Origin: Balaenoptera acutorostrata
Lineage: Eukaryota; Chordata; Mammalia; Artiodactyla; Balaenopteridae
Assembly: GCF_949987535.1 (NCBI RefSeq)
Contig: NC_080078.1
Span: forward strand, 53,780,207 to 53,844,206
Direction of reading: 5' to 3'
DNA length: 64,000 nt
Shown here: one piece after another, positions 35,195 to 48,084 of the stretch
Layout: each line of letters starts with the position of its first letter
Numbering within the stretch: position 1 is the first letter of the stretch
Position numbers and translations under genes: made by a program
The notes under the pieces: model-generated
Told to the model about the DNA's origin: nothing
What the model saw: the letters and a program-made list of their open reading frames with translations, nothing else
The model's database searches: none

Positions 35195-35480
35195 ATTAAT
35201 CCAGTCGAGCATCACTTATTGAATGCTGCAATGTGTTAGGTACAGGCTAGGTACTGAGGAATGATATCTCAACATACAAAGAGCTCATGCACAAAGCCAA
35301 TGATTATACTCTAAAGGAGACATTTCAAAGTTCACTGCAGACGTGGACTACAAAGGGCTATGGCATCTTTTCAGCTGACGCACGAGGAGGAAAAGGAGTT
35401 TGCCAGCCTTATAATTCTGTGTGTTTGGTGGGGAGGGTTCCAGGGAGAGGAAACAGCAGTTACAAATGCACAGTCAGGAG
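35195..35480 (-). mobile_element. Second L2 3' end, antisense
   Basis: cattaatccagtcgagcatcacttattgaatgctgcaatgtgttaggtacaggctaggtactgagg is the reversed L2 end. Further right, ggttccagggagaggaaacagcagtt fits the next L2 part. Confidence 0.5.
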
Positions 35481-36429
35481 TCCTGGGCAGAAAACAAGTC
35501 ACTCTGGACACACAGCAGAAGCACATGGAGAGTTATCAGTCACTTCTGAACTTAGCAGTCGTTATCTGCACATCCTCTTTGTAATTATTCATAAAACACT
35601 GACATGAATGTTAGATGGTTTGATGCACTTTTCCATAAACGTGGCATGATGTTTTATATATATGCAGAATAAAAATCACGCACACATACACGGTACATTT
35701 ACCTAATTGTATAACATTTTCTATTCAAGGAAATTCCAGTTGAATAAACAATAGACTTAAACTTTACTTATTTGTTTTTACACACAAAGCCCAAATTGAG
35801 TTCACAAGGAAATAGACCTCAGCAGGCAGCATTCTATAGACTTTTCTATTACAGATCATGAACACTGTTTTCTACTTTCAGCTCAAGAGGAAACATTCAT
35901 TTCCCAAGTCACAGGGGGGTAGTTAGCGCCAGCTGCCCTAGGGTTTCATTCTGATACCACAGCGACTCTGGAGCACATGTAAAATTGTGCGTGCAGGAAA
36001 ACCACCGCAGGGCACTCTCAGCGTGGGTAATGTGGCATAGGAAAGACCCAGGTGGAAATCTATCCACGGACTCATTCGGTTAGAAAGCCATGATTAAAAT
36101 AGTCTCCCACTTCTATTAACACGCAACAGCCACCCCTCTGGGATTTAACTACATGCTATTCGCTCCTCCACTAAAAAGAAAATGAGGAACTCAATGCATG
36201 GGACCACAAAAATGTTACTTGTGTCATTAAAACTTTTCTAGGTTAATTTTCTTGTGTTAATAGTTTTAACATCCCGCTTTCATGATGAGAAAGCAGGAAA
36301 ATGGTCCCTTTCTCAATTCATTTCAGAGTTACTGTTTTCCAGTTTATGGGATTTACTATGCCTTTACTCTTTTCTTTAAGAAAGGGAGGCCCCATGATTT
36401 TTAAGTGGAAAACCTGGGTTGGAGGAAGG

Positions 36430-36760
36430 GCCCTAAAATTAACTAGTCATGTATTGGGCCAATTATCAGACCACACTTAGCATTAATTGTATCATCTATA
36501 AAATGAGTATGATAACACTTTCTATATCAGTGGTTCTCAAAGGCTGCGTTGGAGTCACCTAGAACACCTGTTAAAACATAGATTGGCTGAGCGCCATCCA
36601 TCAGAGTTTCTGGTTCAGCGGGACTGGGGCAGACCTGAGGATCTGCATCTCTCAGGTGATGCTGTTGCCCCTGGTCCATGGAGCATACTGAAAAGCACTG
36701 ATGTACTCATTCACAGGGTTGTTATTATAAGGCTTTTTAGATGAACATGACTGATAAAAC
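36430..36760 (+). mobile_element. MIR split by a MER5-type element
   Basis: Left part ends tgtatcatctataaaatgagtatgataacactttctat. The right part resumes after 36700 with actcattcacagggttgttattataagg. Joined, they follow MIR order. Confidence 0.6.
36528..36700 (+). mobile_element. MER5-type hAT element inside a MIR
   Basis: cagtggttctcaaaggctgc to agcatactgaaaagcactg, with gagtttctggttcagcgggactgg and caggtgatgctgttgcc. MIR sequence is split by it. Confidence 0.8.
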
Positions 36761-36769
36761 TATACACTA

Positions 36770-38830
36770 CTTATATTATGTTGTATGACGAACTTAAAAC
36801 AGTCATTTCTTTATATAGGGAACTGTCAAATAAAAATTTTACACCTACTGAATGCAAAAGTGTGCCTAATGGTGAATAACCTAGGCTCAGATTTGACTTA
36901 TTAAACATAAACTGTCGAATGACAAATGCCACTAACTCCTATTCTAATGTGTCCTTAGCATTAAATTTTACTCTGTAGAATAAATGCCTCTGCTCAGAAG
37001 TTCAAGCAATCATTGAAATTGTTTTATTTTTGTTGAAAATGCTACACTATATATCTTTTGTGTTACACTTCATAACATTAGAGACATTTAGAAAAGTGAA
37101 AGGAGGAAATTTGTTTTCTCTTGCCTCTAAGCCCATCCAACAAGGAAAGGGTGTTGGGGTGCCCAAAGGCCTGTGGGCTACCTGGACCAGCAAAGGAAGA
37201 ATGAACTAACAGACCCCCTCTATTTCCAAGGCCCACAATGGCCCCTGCAAAGCTTGGAGACCACATTCCTAGGACCCCCGATACATGCCCTGAAGTGTTG
37301 ACGGATGTGCCTTCTCCCTAGGTCAGTATGGACAAAAGTGAATTAACAGTAATCAAGGATTTACTTTTGATACTTTGAATGAGTGATGAGAAAACTGAGA
37401 CAGACGAGCTAAGGGAAGACAAAATTGTCTCTGATGTTTACTATTTAGCAGAAGGATTTCAATCCATCAGCCACCAACACACTGTGAAGTAGATGATCCA
37501 TGAAATGCACTGAAAACTCAAGAAAGAATACAACTTAAAACTCAACTCTCTTCCAGAATACCAATTTCTGTGCATTGTCACCAAATTCCATTTGTCACCC
37601 AGTATAATAATGTGCTTCAAGTTCACACAATATATAATCAGAGCAGCGATTACAGTCATAAACACTACATAGGGAAGATATTAATGGCTGGGTATGTATA
37701 CCTCCCCATGTGGTATATTCATTAAGTTGTTCAACCTCGATTTCCCTGAAGTAGAAGACATTAATATGTTTTATTACATGTTTAAATGTCCAATGTTTAA
37801 ATAAAACAACTTTAGAGTCAGTTAATGAAGTGTTTTATTTTAAAGAGAAGCAGATAAAATAGACTCTTTGTTCCTTAACTTGATTCCACTTCTGAGGGAG
37901 TGAATATGTATTTAGTATACCTCTCAAAAAATCCTTGCACCCTGTTTCACCTGGTCTCTTGTTGTCTTTGTTCCCTAGCCTCAATTTTTCTCTTTTTTTC
38001 CCAGTCTGCCATGGAGACTCAGAGTAGGAAACATCCAAGGAAATGAGATGCCCAGGTCATCAATACCAACGCAGCAGAGAAAAAAGAAAGTTGATACATC
38101 TGGATTTCTTTATTTCAAAAAATTCTAGGTTTAATATGGTGCAAATTTCATAGAACTAGAAGGCAAAACACTTAAGTTGTCTCTCAGAATTATCATTTGT
38201 AACCTATGCATTATTAAGCCGGTTACCACAGATGTCTGTGCCTTGAATCCTTATCTGTCAAACAGAGATGCCAACGCCAGCAATACCTTTCCCAGTGGGC
38301 TGCTGTTCAATCAACTGAGATATTAAACTGAGATCTCCACTTAGCAAGCAGGGAGTCCTGCGTACCTATAAACCCTTATTCTTGTAATAGTTCCCATTCT
38401 AAGTGAAAGGGAAAAGACCCCAGTAGAAAAGCCAAAAATGGATAGGTAAAGAAAGCATCTAGAAGAAAAGCACAGAATGCAAACAAAGAAACAAACAAAA
38501 CGTGATATGAAAATCTAGTACTCCAGAGATAGTTCATAAAACAAAATAAGAGAACAAAGTAAGGGGCAACTTGTAGAGGAAATTGGTTTTACTTTTAATG
38601 TCACAGTTAAATGCGAAATATCAATAAGATTAATATTTGAAATGGAGAAAAAGCAATGAACTAGTTCATGTGTTATGAGCTGTAACTATTGACAGTTTTG
38701 AGCCAATAAAATAAAACTGAAAAATTACTGTAATGAGATAAAAGGTTCCTATCACTAAAAGAGGCAAAGTCAAATAATATAATTAATAATAACAACAGCA
38801 ATAATACTTTTAACTATTAACAATAGAGAA
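36770..38830. other. Unique intron, no feature seen
   Basis: No recognisable repeat. A GC-richer piece at 37120-37270 has a 62-codon minus-strand open frame without motif. Confidence 0.5.
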
Positions 38831-38834
38831 CCAA

Positions 38835-38960
38835 CCACGTACCAAGAATTGTAAGATAATTCATCCATATTATCTCATCAGTCTTGGCAGCACCACAGTC
38901 ATGAGTATTATATTCCTCCCCTTTGCAGATGAGAGAACTGACGGACACCTTCAGTGACAA
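38835..38960 (-). mobile_element. MIR, antisense, directly left of an LTR
   Basis: accacgtaccaagaattgtaagat, catattatctcatcagtc, cccctttgcagatgagagaactgac. Confidence 0.5.
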
Positions 38961-38999
38961 TTGCTAGTCAGTTAAACAACTGCATCAGGAATCCAACAT

Positions 39000-39602
39000 T
39001 TTGCCCACCTGTAGCAAGCCGAATTCCAAGCTGGCCATCATGACTCCTGCCCCTGACATCCACGCTTCTGTGCAATCCCCTCCCGCTTAGTGCAGTCAGG
39101 ACCTGCAACTTGCTTCTAGCCAACAGAGTATAGCAAATGAGATAGACTATTCCTCTCATGATTATGTAACCTTATATGGCAAATGTGAAGGCATCTTGCA
39201 GGTGTCATTGAAGTCTCTGAACAGATGACTTAAATTTAACTGAAAGAGAGATATCCTGGCTGAGTCTTTCAAAAGAGATCCAGCAGTGAGAGACTCAAAG
39301 CAGCAGAGATGCTTACGTGTTGGCTCTGTCCTGTATTGTCTATGAAAAGGGAAGTCCTGTAAGAGCTAAGGGCTTCAGTCCTATGGTGACAAGGAACTGA
39401 ACTGTGGCAACAACATGAATGAGTTTGGAGGAGGAAATCCAGTTCCATAGAACACAGCCCAGTAGACACCTTCACTGCAGCCTGTGAGAACCTAGGCAGG
39501 TGAGACCCTAACCCACGTGAAACTGTGAGGTAATAAATGTGTGTTGTTTCAAGCCACTAAGTTTGTGGTCATTTGTTATGCAGTGATAGATAACTAATAC
39601 AC
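39000..39602 (+). mobile_element. Old LTR (ERVL-MaLR-like)
   Basis: It has the segments acctgcaacttgcttctagccaacagagtatagc, gtgaaactgtgaggtaataaatg, tgttgtttcaagccactaag and the end gatagataactaatac. The right edge is clear and the left edge is uncertain. Confidence 0.72.
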
Positions 39603-39609
39603 TACCCCC

Positions 39610-41150
39610 ATTGTTTCCATGTTCTAATGCATTTAATTAGAACATAAATGACTTTACATATGTTGGCACTCTTCCCAGTATAAAAATGACTGCAACGCTG
39701 TCATCTTTTTTGAATATGTCCAACAGGAAACAATTACTGTAATGGAACCACAGACTTTGGGAACTGGGGGAGATCACAGATGAGGAAACTGAGTCCCAGA
39801 GAAAAATATATCCATTGATCAAGATCACTGAGACTGAGTACAGGATAGGAAAAGAATTCATATTCCCCCCGACCGATTTTTTTGCTAAAGAATTATTTTT
39901 CAGTATTAATAAAATAGCATGAATATTAACTGAGTGATACAAATAGAAAAAAACATTTCTTTGTTCATGTACAAGAAAAAAAATATCATGATAAATAGAA
40001 TGTAACAGTAATTTTAAGAAGCTGTGAGGCTGGGTCCCCACAAGGCAATGTGAAGTGTATTGGCAAATATCTACTTAACTTTTCCTTTGCACATAACCAG
40101 CAAGACAGTTCAGCTCCTGGTTATACAATAGCCAAATTTCCTCCTTACTTCCTTCTTTAGCGCCCTGAGAAACTTTTATATATTCATCTAATAATAAAAA
40201 GCTGCTTAAGTTGAAAGTAACGCAGCTGAACATAAAATTATGCCCATAGCACCAAACCTTTTATTAAGATATAATGTTAATAAAACTTAATTCTAACAAC
40301 ATATATGTTTATAACGATACATTTATAACTCCATGCATGTACGATTGCAGAAGGAAAAGTTTCCAGACCATATTACTTCAGAAAATATCTTTTAGCAATT
40401 TTTTAAAATGATAAATGAAAAACTGGGGAGATTTAAAATAATAGAAACTGGGTTTATTTTAAACTTATTTGGTTATCGTTTTAAAAACTGAGAAAAAAGA
40501 CTCTATAATCAACATGGAAGATCTATACATATGCTAAAGATAAATTCAGAAGTATAATGAAAGTTGATGACCAATGTTTTATTTTCCTAGTTTGTATTTA
40601 TTAACAGGCATCTCATGGAGGGATTCATGGCATTTTTATGGACAAATAATGATATTGCATTTGTTAAACACTCAGAGTTTGTTTTTTAATTGTATTACGG
40701 TGATAAAGATTGCATTGTCACATTTTTCTATTACGCCTGTGCTCAGCAAAAGTCCTGATTTCAGTCTAATCAGATTAACTAGAAACAGCATTCATCATGT
40801 GGCAAATAGTGTCGTAAATGTGGAAAACTACCTTTGTGGATATTTTGAGTGAGCATAAAATCCAATCTCCATAAAAGGTCTCTTGAAAAGAAATATGGAA
40901 ATGATATCAATTAATCAGGCAAACAAGCTATTTCCGCTTGAAAAGTCCAGATAATTTAAACATAGCCAGACTTTCTCCTTAAATCATCTAAAATGTTATT
41001 TATGGTCTACACCTATTTCTCTACGGCTGAACAGCCAGCCAAGTTTTTTTATCTGGTAGTGCAAGCTGCTTCTAGTCTCTTAATCTTCTCCTACTGTAAT
41101 ATTTGAGCATATCACTTATCTGCTTATATGACTTAAATTCTTTCATTTCC
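39610..41150. other. Unique AT-rich intron
   Basis: A short antisense MIR-like scrap (agatgaggaaactgagtcccagag) is near 39780. Nothing else recognised. Confidence 0.5.
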
Positions 41151-41155
41151 CTAGA

Positions 41156-41350
41156 CCAGTGGCTCTTAAAATGTGGTCCCTGGGCCAACAGGCTCAGCAT
41201 CAACATCACCTTGGAATATGTGCAAAATGCAAATTCTCAGGTAATACCCGAGACCTACTGAATCTGAACCTCTGGGGTGGGGTCCAGCAATCTGTATTTT
41301 AATTAAACTTTGGGATGATTCAGAAGCAATCTGAAGTTTGAGAACCTCTG
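41156..41350 (+). mobile_element. MER5-type hAT element
   Basis: ccagtggctcttaaaatgtggtccctgggccaac to tgaagtttgagaacctctg. Confidence 0.8.
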
Positions 41351-42650
41351 TCCTAGATATTAAAGAGAAGACAACAGCTGTGCATAAAGATGGCTAATTC
41401 ACCAGGGCTAGAACTTGTTGTAGGACATTCTGTAGGATATTGGACAAGCTTCCTAGATCCATTTAAGAAACAATTGCATCAGAATCCTAAAAACAATGAG
41501 AGAACTGATAATAAGACTGTTTGAGAAAAGTCTTCTTCAGACTACTGTCTTTATTGATAGCATCAATAACATTATAGATTAAAGCAGTGATTTCCTCATT
41601 GTGCCCTAGAGCCCAGACAAAGTCAAGGAGAGGTTCTAAAGATGCTTGGCCTATTTCCTGATGTTGTGATTCAACCTTGTGCATGAGACAACTGAGCTGG
41701 CAACTGATGTATTTCCTTTTCTTTTCAATCACACAATCATGGAATGTCTGATGACTTCCAAATTTTCTGAAGTATACAAAAATGGCATTTATTCTTTCCT
41801 TCTTCCCTGGTAGCCACAAGGTAATGTCTAACCAGATAGTCTCATTTTTCTCCTTCAGCTAATCATTCCAACATATTATCACAAATGTTTCTGCCCAGAA
41901 GTTTGTTTTTACCTTGCCATGCCTCTCCCAGGGTTCTGGCAACCACAAGATTTTTTTTTTTTTAAGATTTAATAAAATTTTTACTGCTTAATCAGGACAT
42001 TCTAAGGCTTTTTTAAGACCTGTGATTCATGGAAATTAAACAACATACTCTTGAACAACCAATGAATCAAAAAAGAAATCAAAAGGGAAAATAAAAAATA
42101 TCTTAAAACAAACAAAAATGAAAACACAATATACCAGAACTTATGGGATGCAGGAAAAGCAGCAACCATAGGATTTTGATGACCTTTTAATCTCACATGA
42201 CACCCTGAACATGCAAGGAGTTAATATAGCTTCTAAAATGAGATATTTGAAGTTGACAAGTATGTAATAACATGTCATTTTTTTTCTTTTCAAAGAAGAC
42301 TTGCTTCTTAAGATCACTTTTTGCTTTCTGGTAAGACAAAAGGAATCCAACTGAGCTTCTTCCAATGCTCATTTGTTGGGATAAGGACTGGATATGTCTA
42401 ATGGGGAGTACCATGCTTAATGAATTGTCCCTAGAAGAATAGTCACTTAGTCAGTGAACACATCATTCCCAAGGTCCTGCCTGGGTGCTATAATTTCACC
42501 AGAGGTAAACTCTTTTTCATTCAACTATTGATCAACCTCAACCCTAATGTAAGTACACATAATGAGGCCAGCTGTTCATGTCAAGAACTTTATATAATAG
42601 AAAGTTCACTAAATCCAGGGTCATTATCTAGTTTCCAGGAAATTTTAATA
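41351..42650. other. Unique intron, no feature seen
   Basis: The 110-codon minus-strand open frame at 41487-41819 has no splice-site or motif support. A T13 run at 41951 has only a 7-bp flanking repeat. Confidence 0.5.
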
Positions 42651-42654
42651 AAGC

Positions 42655-43096
42655 TCCTGTAGGAAACTCTATTAATGCCCACCCTGATGCCTGCTGGTCC
42701 CCTTTACTGGCAGTACATCCATTCCCCAGTGACTGCCTGATTCCCTCCTAACAACTGACCCTCTGACCTTTGACTGTCTTTGGCCTCCTGGAGCACTTGA
42801 CCCCTTTGCACAGAGAACGGGAAGTGCCTGGGAGGCTATTTCTGCTCAGAGCGCTACAGCTAGGAGTGACAGGTGCAGGAGCATGAAAGCCCAGCTACCC
42901 TGCCTTGGGGCAGAACACACTCTCAGGCTGAGGCTGGGACTTCACCTGAAAGCTCACCCTGGGTTGGCTTCTGTTCCTTCACTGTCCTGTTTCCTCCACT
43001 CTCTTACTGTTGTCTCCTGGAAACCCTTCCTTAATAAATCTCTTGTGTGCAGCCACTTGTATTTGGGTCTCTTTGGAGAACATGATCCAAGACAGC
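42655..43096 (+). mobile_element. Probable ERV LTR
   Basis: The right end is LTR-like: ccttccttaataaatctcttg (AATAAA at 43033-43038), then gtatttgggtctctttggagaacatgatccaagacag. The left edge is uncertain. The 83-codon open frame across this end is incidental. Confidence 0.5.
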
Positions 43097-43184
43097 TATC
43101 ATTTGCAAATAATCAACTTAGAAGTTATTCTTAAACTCAGAAGCATTCTGAATCACATGCATACAATTTTTTGAATCACATTTT

Positions 43185-43272
43185 TATATTTATTATCATC
43201 TTTGGCCTTTGATATATTTCTGTATATATTTGGTATATTTATTATTGTCTTTGGCTTTTGATATATTTCTGC
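43185..43272. repeat. 49-bp tandem duplication
   Basis: The block tatatttattat..ctttggc.tttgatatatttctg occurs at 43185 and again at 43234 with a few differences. The offset is 49 bases and the second copy is slightly shorter. Confidence 0.85.
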
Positions 43273-43279
43273 AGGTTTT

Positions 43280-46190
43280 TGGAATCCTTAAATTTTCTTT
43301 GAAAACAGTCTTAATCATTATGATACATCTACTAAATGAGCATTTTTTGAAGCAGTGAGTTCTCGGTCACTGTACACTGTATTTTATCTTGTATCATCCT
43401 TAATCAGGTTTTAAAATATTTTGACTATTTCCTGGGAAATACATATATGAGTATATATCATCTAATTTAATGTGCAAACAGTTTTCTCTTTTTCTTAGTG
43501 AGAAAAAACTATAAAAAGCATCAGCTTACCTAATTCCAAAACCAGAGTTCATTTTTGTGATATTCAGGGCTAAAAAGAAATATTTTCATACCCACTATAT
43601 TTTAGGTCGCTTTCTTTTTGGTAAGGATTTATTCCATTTTCAACCAGCTACTCTGGCTTCCCTTCTTTAAAAAAAAAATATATCCCTAAACATACAAATT
43701 TTACTCCAAAGATGAAGAAAAATAATTCATTTCATAATTTCATTAAAACTTTAAAAGTGAATAAAGATGACATTTTTAAAAGCTTTTATATAAGTAACAT
43801 CACTTTTCTAAGTGTTCTTCACAAACGCTATTAGTTTAGTATTACTACCTCTCTGTGAATGGCGAGAGAATTAGGTGAAAAGCAAACACAGTCAGACCTA
43901 GTGTGGGACAGATTTGAAAGGCAATGTATGGGAAGACTGTGAAATTGAAGAGTTACAGCTCTTGAGGGGAGAACCCTGTAGGAAGAGGGAAAAGAAAAGA
44001 GCTGATAATCATTAACAGGTCAAACAAGGATAAAGTTCAAGAACAAGTCAAGTGACTTCGTAAAGGTTACCCCACAGGAATTTTGGGATAACACAGAGAT
44101 GGCACAGATTTAGACGAGAGAGATGAAATTGGGGCTTACAGTTTTATAGTAATCAGACTTTAGTAGCTAACGTGGAAAGGAGGGAATTTCATTAAACATT
44201 AAGTTTAATGAACTCTGTAAGTTCGTTAAACACTAAAATGTTTTAAAGAGGGAATACAGAACTTTAAGTTGCCAGAGTAAGATGTGGACAGAACTGGGAG
44301 GTGGGAAGTGAGCTACTTGTCAAGACGAAGCTTGAGTGAATGATTTTGTTGGAATTCTTCAGCTTGGAGCCGAAAAGGGAAGGATGGGGTGACATACCTA
44401 TATGCTCTGCATTTGCACTCCACAACAAGAAAGGAAATCATACTGTGTAAAACTTCTTTTATGAGGCCTTATGTTTACTCCAATTACAGCTTCAGAACAA
44501 CAGGTAGAAACAAGACAGAAGGACAGTTAATAGAAGACACTGTCTTTTTCCCACCCATCCGTGTCTTGACCTTCACGAGAAATTCATGGAGCGTTCCATC
44601 TCTGGTAGCTCTGTGAGGTGATGGAGCAAGAATACGAGGAAAGCAGATATGCTGGGGTCATCTCATAGGCTGGCCATTCCTGGACTGAGTCAGGGCAGGA
44701 AGGACACACACAAGACTGAAAATGGGAGAGAGGGAAAGAAACAGTGGGGCCACAGGGCCACCTCCCTTCCTGATGACGCTGCTTGATGACAATGGATGGC
44801 AGGTGTGCCAACTTGATTTCCTTAAAACTCACTCTGAGGGCCCTGGGAGGGGCACCGGACCTTGGGTTTCTGTACATGCTTAGGCATGAACTTCACCTCC
44901 TCAAGGCAGAAGAACACTCTGAATACACAGAGAAGCCATAGAATGGTGCCAAGAAAGACAACCACAAGAACCCGTCCTTGGATAACTTTTCTGAAATATT
45001 AAATCGGGTGATAAAAGAAGGAGCAATGGAGAGTGGAATTGCTCCCAAATAAAACTGTCACTGGCAGCAGGCAGGACAGAATTTCTTTGTATCCTCTCCT
45101 TTCTTCAAATCAAGACATTCTCATTGTTAATGCCTCCTTTGTAGATATAACTGAGAAAAAATAGTTGTTTTAAAATTTTTCATCAAGGGCAGAATAGTCA
45201 GAAGAAATAATCATTAGCTTCCTTGGCCGCCTGAATATTACCTTCCTGGTATGTGAATTATCTTCTTGTTCCAGATCATCTCCTAGAAAAATCACATTAT
45301 TGATCGTCATCACTGCTCACCTTTTGAAGCGAGTCCTGTATGCTGATTCCAGGCAGGCTCCATACTTACAAAAATGGACTCACTGTAATTCTTGTTCTTT
45401 CATTTCACAGTTTTTCATGTTAGGGTGAACTACTTTACTCTCCAGAGCATAGAGCAACTGAATTTTATAAGTTCCTATAAAGCCTAAATTTTGACCAGGG
45501 TCAATGTCCCTGGGTATATGATTTTCTAAATAAATAACTCATGAATCCTTAACATAAGTGTTGCACACCCAGAGAACAGACCTTTTTTTTTTTTTTTTTC
45601 ATTATTGCACAATAGATTTCTTCTTGCTTAGATGAAAGTAAACCTTAAAACTAAATCTTCCTCAGAATTACTTCCCCTGTATTACTAAGAAAGTAAATAT
45701 TCAGGAGAAAATTCTTAAATCTGTATAGCTCAGACCCTGGACTCATGTTTAGTGAAAATATTCTACCCCGCTTGTTTATAAAGTTTCTGTAATTTTCTTG
45801 TTAGTTTGCTTCATGTCTGAGCAACTTACTCCCTGTGTACCTTTGGCCAAATCACTCCTATCATTCTAATAACCAGTTTGTCTCCTTTTAGGCCCCATCA
45901 TAAAAATATATTGTGTTTCACAACCTAGGTTATTTGGGCTTTCAATTTTAAGTCAGATGAATCACATTTGCTCTATGTGGGTCAGTCAAAATTAAGTACA
46001 GAACTCTCCATGTACCGAAATTGGTACTGTTCTGCCTTATGATTATGGAATTAAATTAACTTGAGTCTTAAGCACTGTATGTCTTTTGGCATTATTTTTT
46101 TAGTACAAAAGCTGGGACACATCAAATAGTCCAAAGGTATAGATTCAATGTCTTCATTCCTACCTCTTTGGTATTACTTGATAGAAAGGT
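43280..46190. other. Unique intron, no clear repeat
   Basis: Longest repeat-poor stretch of the window. It holds the cryptic exon-like segment at 45321. The 97-codon frame at 44584-44877 has no motif. A T run lies near 45582-45599. Confidence 0.5.
45321..45382 (-). other. Cryptic exon-like segment (speculative)
   Basis: On the minus strand, 62 bases sit between ...attacag and |gtgagc. One frame is open and includes ATGGAG in a good initiation context (A at -3, G at +4). The upstream tract is purine-rich, so the acceptor is weak, and the donor phase does not match the PLCB1 exon. An internal GTAAGT precedes the ATG. Probably chance. Confidence 0.12.
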
Positions 46191-46379
46191 CATTGGTTCT
46201 CAAAGTATGGTCCCTGGGCCAGCAGCATCAGCATCACCTAGGAACTTGTTAGAAAAACAAATTCCTGGGTCCCATCCCAGACCCAATGAATAGGACACTC
46301 TGGGGGTGGGATCCAGAAAGCTGTGTTATAACAAACCATCCAGATGATTCTGATATACTCTCAAGTTTGAGAACCACTG
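46191..46379 (+). mobile_element. MER5-type hAT element, nearly full length
   Basis: ttggttctcaaagtatggtccctgggcc, agcatcaccta, ggaacttgttagaa, to ctcaagtttgagaaccactgg. The best-preserved copy of this type here. Confidence 0.85.
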
Positions 46380-47089
46380 GCATGGACACACATAAATTGG
46401 TAACAAATAGCATGTGGATATGACAGGCTTTCTTGTTCTTAATAATTCCCTGACTTATAAAAGCTCATATTTAAATTAAAGCACACAGAAAAAGCATCTC
46501 ATCTTCTTTAAAGAAAATCACTGATGTTAACAATGACCAGATGCTATTTTAAAATAAAATACGTGAGTAATTGAAAATCGAGATGAGCGGGGAGAGAGGA
46601 AGAGAGAGAAAGAGGGAAAGAGAACTTATCAGTGCAAATATAAAGACAAATAAATTTCAGACACGATGGTCCTCATTTCATGTCATATCCATTCTGCAAG
46701 TCTATTTTTAAAGAAGAAAAATACAGCATGAAGGGGTTCTTTGTAACATAAAGTATCATTTAATGCTGAGACTGGAATGAGTGATTTCCTTAATATTATT
46801 TTAGTAATATGTAAGCATACCCAAGTGCTTTTGAAACATTTTCTGATAGAATTAGTATTAAGTCATTTACAGGGCACAGAAACTTAAGGGGTTAACTGCA
46901 CCATGCCACTTGGTGATTTCTGAAGGACTGTATTCGTATGGTGCCACTGTTCCCTGTACCCAGGTGGGTGGGCTTGTGCAGTTCAGCATTGATGGGCAGT
47001 GCAGGCTTTAAGGCAGAGGTGACTAACTTTCCATCACAAGTTTGCACTTTGCCTTACACACTGTAGAGAATTACAGCAAAATCACTGCC

Positions 47090-47390
47090 TAGTAATAAAC
47101 CACATTTCACAGCATGCCTTTCATTTAAGGAGGGTCACATGACTAATTTTCATAAACAGAACATAAATAGAAGGGATGAGGATCATTTCAGAGCCTTTTT
47201 CCTTCCCCTTCTTCCTTTACACAGTGGTCAAAGAGGCTAGGTCCCTGAATCACCGGGTAGAAAAACGTCGTCTCCATACCAGATACACCCACACTGGACT
47301 CTTAAGTGAATGAGAAATACTTGTGTTAAGCCACTGACATTCTAGAGTTTATCTTTTATAATAGTTAGGCTACTCCAGTTAATATAGGGC
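47090..47390 (+). mobile_element. Old LTR fragment (MaLR-like)
   Basis: It contains aagcc-actgacattctagagtt and ttaggctactccagttaatat, the usual 3' order of this LTR group, after gggtcacatgactaattttcat. Degenerate. Confidence 0.5.
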
Positions 47391-47452
47391 TTATATGACC
47401 TTTTTTAAAAAAGACAAATTCCACTATTTTAGGTTATAAAGCATCACAGACA

Positions 47453-47878
47453 TATTGTGATTGTTAATTTTATGTGTCAACTTTACCGGGCCATGGTGTA
47501 CCCAGATACTGGTCAAACATCTGGGTGTGTTCAGATGAGGGTGTTTCTGGAATGAGATGAGCATTCGAATCAGTACGCTGAGAAAGCAGACTGCCCTTCC
47601 CATGTGGGTGGGCATCATCGAATCCCCTAAGGGCCTGAATAGAACAAAAAAAGCAGAGAAAGGAAGAATTCCCTCTCTGCTAGACTGTCTGAGCTGAGAC
47701 AACAATCTTCTCCTGCACTCACATCGGGACTTATACCATCAACTCCCTTGGTTCCCAGGCCTTTAGACTTGGACAGCAGACTGTGGGACTTCTCAGCCTC
47801 CATAATCACATGAGCCAATTCCTTACAATATATCTCTCTCTTTCTAGATAGATAGATCTGTTTCTCTAGATAACACTG
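47453..47878 (+). mobile_element. LTR, MLT2/ERVL-like, fairly complete
   Basis: It runs from tgattgttaattttatgtgtcaac through gggtgggcatcatcgaatcccctaagggcctgaatagaac, gtgggacttctcagcctccataatcacatgagccaattcctt, to ctgtttctctagataac. The order matches a common mammalian LTR. The 93- and 86-codon antisense open frames lie in it and are not genes. Confidence 0.75.
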
Positions 47879-47934
47879 AAAATACATACACAGAAAGTTA
47901 AAAATGGGAAAAAATTGTAAGTAAGTGAAAAACT

Positions 47935-48045
47935 AATTTTATCCCCATTTTATAGATGGTGAGACTGAGACCCCTAGATGGCTGAGGATTCTAATACCCC
48001 AGGGATCTCAACATAGCTGGCTTAACCCAGTTCTCTGACTTGGTA
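47935..48045 (-). mobile_element. MIR core, antisense
   Basis: ttttatccccattttatagatggtgagactgagacc, then ctggcttaacccagttctctgactt. Confidence 0.55.
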
Positions 48046-48084
48046 GACAGAATCTCATTGACGTTTCAGCAAACATTCTCTAAT

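Noticed and set aside
41948..41970. T13 run with AAGATTT on both sides as a third tail-only insertion
   Set aside because: The flanking repeat is only 7 bp and AT-rich, so chance is likely.
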